From: Candidatus Nesterenkonia stercoripullorum
Lineage (GTDB): Bacteria; Actinomycetota; Actinomycetes; Actinomycetales; Micrococcaceae
Length of the DNA stretch: 10,160 nucleotides
Direction of reading: 5' to 3'
Assembly (NCBI GenBank): GCA_019114115.1
Contig: DXGD01000101.1
Span: 1 to 10,160 of the forward strand
Of this stretch, positions 5,463-10,160 are shown in pieces. The position numbers and the translations under genes were made by a program. The notes below the pieces were generated by a model. That model was not told the DNA's origin. It made no database searches and saw nothing but the letters and a program-made list of their open reading frames with translations. Position 1 is the stretch's first letter. Each line of letters opens with the position of its first letter.

Positions 5463-6226
5463 CGATTCTCGACCTCTTCTCCCTCACCGGGAAAACCGCG
5501 CTGGTCACAGGTGGTAACCGCGGAATGGGCCTTGCCTTCGCCCGGGGGCTCGCTGAGGCCGGGGCCGAGGTCACCATCGTGTCCCGCAGCGCAGAGCGCA
5601 ATGCTGAGGCCATCCAGTCGCTGGAGGGCGACGGCCTGACGGTCCGGGCGATCGACGCCGACATCACCGCGCCCGGCATCGCCAAGGATGTCCTGGCGCA
5701 GGCCGCTGAGTCGATGGGACGCGTCGATATCCTGGTCAACAACGCTGGGCTGGCTATTCACGAGTCCTCTTTCGAGATCGAGGACGACGACTGGAACACC
5801 GTCATGGATATCAACCTCAACGCGCTGTGGAAGATGTCGGTGGCCGCTGCTGAGGTGATGCGTGAACAGGGCGGCGGGAACATCGTGAACATCGGGTCGA
5901 TCAGCGCCTTGATCGTCAACCGTCCCCAGTGGCAGCCGGCCTACAACGCCTCGAAGGCTGCCGTGCATCAGCTGACCAAGTCGCTGGCGGCCGAATGGGC
6001 GCCCTACGGCATCCGGGTGAACGCAGTGGCCCCGGGTTACGTCAAGACCGATATGGCCCCGGTGGATGAGCCGCACTTCAGACAGCATTGGATCGAGGAC
6101 GCGCCGATGAAGCGCTATGCCATGCCGGAGGAGATCGCACCGACGGTCGTCTACATGGCGTCCGAGGCCTCGTCATTCATGACCGGTTCCGTCGTCGTGC
6201 TCGACGGCGGGTACACCGTCTACTGA
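5459..6226 (+). CDS. Short-chain dehydrogenase/reductase, probably polyol/sugar-acting
   Basis: A 255-residue classical SDR that interconverts an alcohol and a ketone with NAD(H) or NADP(H). The cofactor motif TGGNRGMG is at 17-24, NNAG at 94-97, and the catalytic tetrad is Asn119, Ser149, Tyr162 and Lys166 (in NIGSIS and YNASK). PGYVKTDM and the C-terminal GSVVVLDGGYTVY are typical of the family. Residues VSRS at 41-44, with Arg43 after the second strand and no acidic residue at its end, make NADP(H) plausible, though this is uncertain. The ATG follows GGAGGA with a 6-nt spacer. A zinc-dependent sorbitol-type dehydrogenase follows 64 bp later, and a kinase is divergent, so a sugar alcohol or ketose substrate is likely. 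SDRs of this type are also annotated as gluconate 5-, sorbitol or arabinitol dehydrogenases, and the sequence alone does not separate these. Confidence 0.86.
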   Translation: MTILDLFSLTGKTALVTGGNRGMGLAFARGLAEAGAEVTIVSRSAERNAEAIQSLEGDGLTVRAIDADITAPGIAKDVLAQAAESMGRVDILVNNAGLAIHESSFEIEDDDWNTVMDINLNALWKMSVAAAEVMREQGGGNIVNIGSISALIVNRPQWQPAYNASKAAVHQLTKSLAAEWAPYGIRVNAVAPGYVKTDMAPVDEPHFRQHWIEDAPMKRYAMPEEIAPTVVYMASEASSFMTGSVVVLDGGYTVY

Positions 6227-6247
6227 GATCGGGCGCTGAGACCCGGT

Positions 6248-6274
6248 ACTGTGTGACGTAGCCGACTGTGGACG
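6248..6274. repeat. Imperfect direct repeat between the two dehydrogenase genes
   Basis: ACTGTGTGACG (6248-6258) recurs as ACTGTGGACG (6265-6274) with one base deleted, a 17-bp spacing, in the 64-bp gap before the zinc dehydrogenase. It could be a regulator site or chance. No clear promoter accompanies it, and readthrough from the SDR gene is expected. Confidence 0.3.
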
Positions 6275-6290
6275 ACGAGAGAGGCGACTC

Positions 6291-7334
6291 ATGAGCCTGA
6301 CCGATATCCCCTCGACGATGCGCGCCAGCGTGCTGGTGTCCCAGGATGTCATCGAGATGCAGGAACGCCCGGTCCCGGAGCCGAAGCCCGGCGAGGTCCT
6401 CGTCCGGGTGCGCTCAGTGGGCGTATGCGGCTCCGATGTGCACTATTTCCGCGAAGGACGCATCGGCGACATGGTCGTGGAATCTCCGCTCATCCTGGGT
6501 CACGAGGTCAGCGGCGTCGTCGCGGCTGTGGGCGAGGGCGTCAGCGAGTCCCGGATCGGCCAGCGTGTCGCGATCGATCCGCAACGGCCCTGCCGTGAGT
6601 GCAGATTCTGCAAGACCGGGAACCTGAATCTGTGCCGTCAGATGGAGTTCTACGCCACCCCGCCAGTGGACGGCGCCTTCGCCGACTATGTGACCGCGCC
6701 CGCCGACTTCGTCTACGAGCTCCCCGACACGCTCAGTGACAATGCCGGCGCCCTGCTCGAGCCCTTCTCAGTGGGCCTGTGGGCCTGTGGAAAGGCCTCC
6801 ATCGAGCCGGGGAGCCGAGTGCTCATCAGCGGTGCCGGGCCGATCGGCGCCATGGCGGCATATTCGGCCCGCGCGTATGGCGCCACTGACGTCATCGTCT
6901 CTGACCTGGTGGAATCTCGGCGGGAGCGCATCCTCGGCTTCGGTGCCACGCGGGCCCTGGACCCGCGGGCGCAGGACTATTCGCCGTCGTCGTTGGAAGC
7001 GGACGCGTTCATCGAGTGCTCCGGCGCGTATGCGGCGATGCTGGACGGGCTGGCGGCTCTGCGCCCGGCCGGAACGGCGGTGATGGTCGGGCTGGGGCCG
7101 GAGCAGATGAGCCTGCCCGTGCAGGACATCATGACCAAGGAACTGCTGGTCACCGGGATGTTCCGGTACGTGAACACCTGGCCGCAGGTCATTGCCTACG
7201 CCCAGCAGCCGCAGGTCGACCTGGACGCGATGGTCACGGCGGAGTATGAGCTGGAGGACGTCGCGGCGGCACTGAACGCTGACCATGACCCCCAGAGCAT
7301 GAAGTCCGTCGTGGTGGTCTCCCGCGCGGAATGA
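6291..7334 (+). CDS. Zinc-dependent alcohol dehydrogenase, sorbitol/xylitol (L-iditol 2-) dehydrogenase type
   Basis: A 347-residue medium-chain dehydrogenase that would oxidise a polyol to a 2-ketose with NAD+. Catalytic zinc ligands are visible as Cys46 (VGVCGSD), His71-Glu72 (GHEVSG) and Glu157 (LLEPFSVG). The structural zinc site has the full set Cys101, Cys104, Cys107 and Cys115. The Rossmann motif GAGPIG is at 181-186, and Asp205 at the end of the next strand indicates NAD+. HYFREGRIGDMVVESPLILGHE (51-72) closely follows the sorbitol dehydrogenase pattern, which separates it from threonine or simple alcohol dehydrogenases. The ATG follows GAGAGG by 6 nt. It lies 64 bp after the SDR gene on the same strand and is probably cotranscribed. 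The exact polyol (sorbitol, xylitol, iditol, galactitol, ribitol) is not readable. Confidence 0.88.
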   Translation: MSLTDIPSTMRASVLVSQDVIEMQERPVPEPKPGEVLVRVRSVGVCGSDVHYFREGRIGDMVVESPLILGHEVSGVVAAVGEGVSESRIGQRVAIDPQRPCRECRFCKTGNLNLCRQMEFYATPPVDGAFADYVTAPADFVYELPDTLSDNAGALLEPFSVGLWACGKASIEPGSRVLISGAGPIGAMAAYSARAYGATDVIVSDLVESRRERILGFGATRALDPRAQDYSPSSLEADAFIECSGAYAAMLDGLAALRPAGTAVMVGLGPEQMSLPVQDIMTKELLVTGMFRYVNTWPQVIAYAQQPQVDLDAMVTAEYELEDVAAALNADHDPQSMKSVVVVSRAE

Positions 7335-7338
7335 TTGA

Positions 7339-7359
7339 GGCCCTGCCGGCTAGCAGGCC
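7339..7359. terminator. Hairpin between convergent zinc dehydrogenase and nagB
   Basis: CCTGC (7342-7346) and GCAGG (7353-7357) pair around the loop CGGCTA, and GG (7339-7340) with CC (7358-7359) extend the stem past one bulged C. It starts 4 nt after the dehydrogenase stop in a 58-bp convergent gap, a natural place for a bidirectional terminator. There is no T tract. Confidence 0.45.
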
Positions 7360-7392
7360 AAGACGCTCATCACCTCTCACCCGCCGCGATGC

Positions 7393-8175
7393 TCATAGCC
7401 CCTGCCAGTCGGGCTTCGCCGCGTAGGCGTGCCGGTAGTACCCGGCTAGCTGCAGCCGGGATGCGGCGGCCTCATCCACCAGCACAGTAGCGTGAGGGTG
7501 GAACTGCATGATGGTCGCCGGCCAGAGGGCAGAGACCGGACCCTCCACGAGCTGGTGGACCGCCTCGGCCTTGTGCCGCCCGGTGGCCAGCAGCACCAGG
7601 TGGCCCGCTGCGCTGATCGTTCCCAGGCCCTGGGTGAGGCAGTGCACCGGCACGGCGTCGACGTCGTCCCCGAAGAAGCGGGCGTTGTCCTGCCGTGTCT
7701 GCAGGGTGAGGGACTTCAGCCGGGTGCGTGAGGCCAGCGAGGAGCCCGGCTCGTTGAAGCCGATGTGGCCGTCTGTGCCGATGCCCAGCAGCTGCAGGTC
7801 GATACCGCCGGCCTCAGCGATGGATCGCTCATAGGCGGCACACGCCTCAGCGATGTCATCAGCCAGCCCGTCTGGCCCGCTGATCTGCGTTTCAGGCCAG
7901 CCGACTCGGTCGCCGACCTCCGCGGCGATGACGTTGCGATAGCGCTCGGGATGATCGGCCGGCAGTCCGACGTATTCATCGAGAAGGAACCCGCGGGCGC
8001 GTTCGAAGCTGAGACCGCTCTCCTGGTGACGGCGAGCCAGCTCGTCATAGACGGCGAGCGGGCTGGACCCCGTGGCCAGGCCTATCGCGGCGTCCGGCTT
8101 CCGCCGCAGCAGATCCTCGACGGCGTCCGCGGCGAGCTCCGCGAGCCTCTCGCCCTCGGCAATGATGACCTCCAT
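7393..8175 (-). CDS. nagB: Glucosamine-6-phosphate deaminase
   Basis: Converts glucosamine-6-phosphate to fructose-6-phosphate and ammonia, linking amino-sugar breakdown to glycolysis. The protein has 260 residues, full length for the family. Motifs are LATGSSP (33-39) for phosphate binding, LLDEYVGL (64-71) with catalytic Asp66, and GIGTDGHIGFNEP (131-143), carrying Asp135, His137 and Glu142, the equivalents of the E. coli NagB active-site Asp141, His143 and Glu148. The ATG at 8175 follows GAGGGG. It is 61 bp downstream of the amino-sugar kinase on the same strand, last in a murQ-kinase-nagB operon. The short gap shows a CTCGC-C-GCGAG palindrome but no terminator, so cotranscription is likely. 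The E. coli-type C-terminal allosteric extension is largely absent, as in other short NagB proteins. Confidence 0.95.
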   Translation of the reverse strand: MEVIIAEGERLAELAADAVEDLLRRKPDAAIGLATGSSPLAVYDELARRHQESGLSFERARGFLLDEYVGLPADHPERYRNVIAAEVGDRVGWPETQISGPDGLADDIAEACAAYERSIAEAGGIDLQLLGIGTDGHIGFNEPGSSLASRTRLKSLTLQTRQDNARFFGDDVDAVPVHCLTQGLGTISAAGHLVLLATGRHKAEAVHQLVEGPVSALWPATIMQFHPHATVLVDEAAASRLQLAGYYRHAYAAKPDWQGL

Positions 8176-8236
8176 GACCCCTCATCTTCCTCACGAATGC
8201 GGTCTTCTCCTGCTGATTCCTGTGCCTCGCGGCGAG

Positions 8237-9283
8237 CTACTGCTGCCAGACGAATCCTTCTTGCGCCTCGACGTGGCCGCTGGCGGCCAGTTCCGCCAGC
8301 AGTCGCGCCCCGTCCAGCGGCTCACCGGCGGGCGCGCAGACGACGACGTCGTCGTCCCGCGCCGCCGCTACGGCTTCGTCGAACGCGGCACCGAGGATTC
8401 CGCCGGACTTCCCGAGCCCACCGGTCAACACCATATTGCCAGGGGAGCTCTCTCTCGGCCTAGCGTCCCATGTCCCACCTTGGCCCTTACCTCGGCGCCC
8501 GCCCGACTGCGGATCGAACTGCCCCTCCAGCGCTGCCAAGCCGGTCCGTGCCGCTTCCCGGCCGGCCTCCCTCGCCAGCACGGCGGCCGCGGGGTCGCCC
8601 GCCGCTGCCAGGTCGACGACGTCGCGCGCGAACTCGGCGAGCAGCCCCGCGCGGTCCGCCCGGGTGTAGAACGCTGCCGGCCAGCTCGGTGGTGAGCCGA
8701 ACCGCTCCTGACCTGCCGCGAGGAGGGCTGCCCCGGAAGGGTCGACGCCGTCGTAGGCGCGCAGTGCGGATTCCAGGCCGTTGCGGCCCAGCCAGGCTCC
8801 TCCGCCGCGGTCGCCCAGCAGGTGGCCCCAGCCGTCGGCCCGACGCCAGCGTGCCGCATAGGTGCCGTGAGCGTCCGGGCCAGGGTGGGAGATCGCGATC
8901 GCGCCGGTGCCCAGGGCCACGACGGCCCCGGCGTCGCCGTCGAGGGCTCCCAGGTGTGCGGTGACCGCGTCGATGGCCAGCGCCACGGGTCGGTCGAGCT
9001 CTGTGCGCAGGGACCTGGCCAGGGCGGCGGGGTCAGCGACGAGGGAGGCAAGCCCAGAGGCACCGACACCGACACCGGTCAGGTCCGCCATATGCTCCGG
9101 CCACTGTTCTTCGGCGTACCTCAGGCATGCCCTGATCACGTCGGGGACTGTGCTGCCGGAATCCTGGACGCTCACGCGCGGTCCGGGCAGCGCGGAGCTG
9201 GCCTGCTGGCCACCACGGCAGATGCTGACCCGGCTTCCTGACCCGCCGATATCGATGGCCAGCACGGCCCGCTGCGCTGTCAT
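8237..9283 (-). CDS. BadF/BadG-family amino-sugar kinase (MurNAc/GlcNAc kinase)
   Basis: An ATP-dependent sugar kinase of the ASKHA fold, 348 residues. Phosphate loop 1 is IDIGGSGSR (10-18), Asp105 in IDAVTAH is the likely catalytic base, phosphate loop 2 is VALGTGAIA (122-130), GDRGGGAWLG (157-166) is the family signature, and LTGGLGKSGG (286-295) is the adenosine loop. Its ATG shares one base with the murQ stop (TGATG), so translation is coupled. With murQ upstream and nagB downstream, the natural substrate is MurNAc and/or GlcNAc, phosphorylated at C6 as by clostridial MurK, a member of the same family. This substrate call is inferred from context. Oddity: a Gly/Arg-rich stretch at about 258-281 sits just before the adenosine loop, where relatives have a short turn. 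Confidence 0.87.
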   Translation of the reverse strand: MTAQRAVLAIDIGGSGSRVSICRGGQQASSALPGPRVSVQDSGSTVPDVIRACLRYAEEQWPEHMADLTGVGVGASGLASLVADPAALARSLRTELDRPVALAIDAVTAHLGALDGDAGAVVALGTGAIAISHPGPDAHGTYAARWRRADGWGHLLGDRGGGAWLGRNGLESALRAYDGVDPSGAALLAAGQERFGSPPSWPAAFYTRADRAGLLAEFARDVVDLAAAGDPAAAVLAREAGREAARTGLAALEGQFDPQSGGRRGKGQGGTWDARPRESSPGNMVLTGGLGKSGGILGAAFDEAVAAARDDDVVVCAPAGEPLDGARLLAELAASGHVEAQEGFVWQQ

Positions 9284-10160
9284 CAGGCCTGCCCGCTGGC
9301 AGCAGCGGTCACGGCCGCGCGCACCGACTGCGCGTTCTGCTCCAGCAGGGACGTCGCGGCGGCGGGGGAGACCTCAGCCAGTGAGGCCACGATCGCGGTC
9401 TTCAGATCGCCCTGACTGTCCTCCAGCAGCTCGCGAGCGGCCGCTTCGTCCAGCTCCGTGGCTTCGCGCAGAATCCGCACAGTGCGGTCCCGCAGCTTCT
9501 CATTGGTCGCCACGACCGAGATCATGAGGTTCTGCCAGGTCCGTCCCATGGCGATCATCAGCGCCGTGGAGAACCCGTTGAGCACGAGCTTCTGGGCGGT
9601 CCCGGCTTTGAGCCTGGTCGAGCCGGTGACCACTTCCGCGCCGGTATCCAGGCACAGCACGCTCTGCGCATAGGGTGCCAGCGGTGCACGCGGATTGCTC
9701 GAGATCAGCACGGTCTGCGCCCTCTTGTCTGCGGCAGCGATCAGAGCCCCGCGCACATACGCCGTGGAGCCGCTGGCGGCCAGGCCGATGACGACGTCGT
9801 CGGGCCCTACGTCCGCAGCCTCCGCGGCACCTGCCTCGGCGGAGTCCTCCGCGTTCTCCACGGCAGAGACGAGCGCCTCACGTCCACCGGCGATATGCCC
9901 GACGACCCTGCCGGACTCAAGGTTGAACGTCGGCATGAGCTCGCTGGCGTCGAGCACGCCGAGCCGCCCGGAGGTCCCCGCGCCGAAATAGTGCACGGTG
10001 CCGCCGCGGCGCAGTCGCTCCGCCGCGAGATCGACGACGTCGGCCAGCTGCGGCAGCACGGCCTCCACCGCCTGTACGGCCACATAGTCCTCCGAGTGCA
10101 GCAGCCGCAGCACTTCAAGCGAGCTGAGCTCGTCCAAGTCCCGGCTGCGCGGATTGCGGC
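9283..10160 (-). CDS. murQ: N-acetylmuramic acid 6-phosphate etherase, 5' end cut by window edge
   Basis: Cleaves the lactyl ether of MurNAc-6-phosphate to give GlcNAc-6-phosphate and D-lactate, in peptidoglycan recycling. A SIS-fold enzyme. 291 complete codons are visible. The frame stays open through the right edge, and the preceding residues RNPRSRDLDELSS match the conserved MurQ N-terminus, so the true start lies beyond 10160. The TTG at 10137 is an internal Leu codon. Motifs are FGAGTSGRLGVLDASELMPT with the catalytic Glu at 9942-9940 (E. coli Glu83 equivalent), and VENAEDS with the second catalytic Glu at 9849-9847 (E. coli Glu114 equivalent, the same 31-residue spacing). A small helical domain at the C-terminus (DEAAARELLEDSQGDLKTA) is typical. 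First visible gene of the operon. Its promoter is outside the window. Confidence 0.94.
   Translation of the reverse strand, partial: RNPRSRDLDELSSLEVLRLLHSEDYVAVQAVEAVLPQLADVVDLAAERLRRGGTVHYFGAGTSGRLGVLDASELMPTFNLESGRVVGHIAGGREALVSAVENAEDSAEAGAAEAADVGPDDVVIGLAASGSTAYVRGALIAAADKRAQTVLISSNPRAPLAPYAQSVLCLDTGAEVVTGSTRLKAGTAQKLVLNGFSTALMIAMGRTWQNLMISVVATNEKLRDRTVRILREATELDEAAARELLEDSQGDLKTAIVASLAEVSPAAATSLLEQNAQSVRAAVTAAASGQA

Noticed and set aside
5318..6088. 256-codon minus-strand frame opposite the SDR gene
   Set aside because: It is a shadow of the SDR coding frame and also overlaps the divergent control region. It has no motif or suitable start.
9283..10137. murQ starting at the TTG at 10137
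   Set aside because: The codons upstream of this TTG encode RNPRSRD, part of the conserved MurQ N-terminus, so the gene continues past the window edge.
1..10160. CRISPR arrays, tRNA or rRNA genes, transposases, attachment sites
   Set aside because: I saw no regularly spaced repeats, no tRNA-like cloverleaf with CCA-type ends, no transposase-like protein and no long terminal inverted repeats.

Overview
The window is high-GC DNA with dense gene packing, frequent GTG/TTG starts and AGGAGG-type ribosome binding sites. The gene content is typical of an actinobacterium, most likely a member of the Micrococcales (Micrococcaceae-like). That assignment is an inference from composition and gene families. 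No marker gene in the window fixes the genus. I count eleven protein-coding genes, two of them cut by the window edges, plus one possible leader peptide. I found no RNA gene, CRISPR array or insertion sequence.

Layout. (1) Positions 1-2074, minus strand: a GABA-catabolism operon. gabT (4-aminobutyrate aminotransferase) comes first, followed 15 bp later by gabD (succinate-semialdehyde dehydrogenase), which runs off the left edge. (2) Positions 2146-3033, plus strand: a LysR-type regulator divergent from gabT across 71 bp, probably the regulator of the gab operon. (3) Positions 3091-3642: a compact RelB/RelE-type toxin-antitoxin module with its own promoter and palindromic operator, probably an accessory insertion. 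(4) Positions 3840-4550: a DUF899 thioredoxin-fold protein with a CGGC motif and its own promoter. (5) Positions 4644-7334: a sugar or polyol block. A P-loop kinase of the FrcK/YggC type (minus) is divergent from an SDR dehydrogenase and a sorbitol/xylitol-type zinc dehydrogenase (plus). (6) Positions 7393-10160, minus strand: an amino-sugar and cell-wall recycling operon in the order murQ (cut at the right edge), a BadF/BadG-type amino-sugar kinase, then nagB.

How the genes work together. GabT and GabD take GABA to succinate. In the last operon the kinase would phosphorylate MurNAc and/or GlcNAc, MurQ would remove lactate from MurNAc-6-P to give GlcNAc-6-P, and NagB would convert GlcN-6-P to fructose-6-P. 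The deacetylase NagA is needed between MurQ and NagB and is not in the window. The two dehydrogenases and the P-loop kinase fit a polyol -> ketose -> ketose phosphate route, which remains an inference.

Most of the window is ordinary metabolic DNA. I did not find a clearly new system. The points most worth a second look are the regulatory architecture between the kinase and the SDR (inverted repeats and an ATGA-overlapping 18-codon leader), the amino-sugar kinase with its linker insertion, and the relBE operator.
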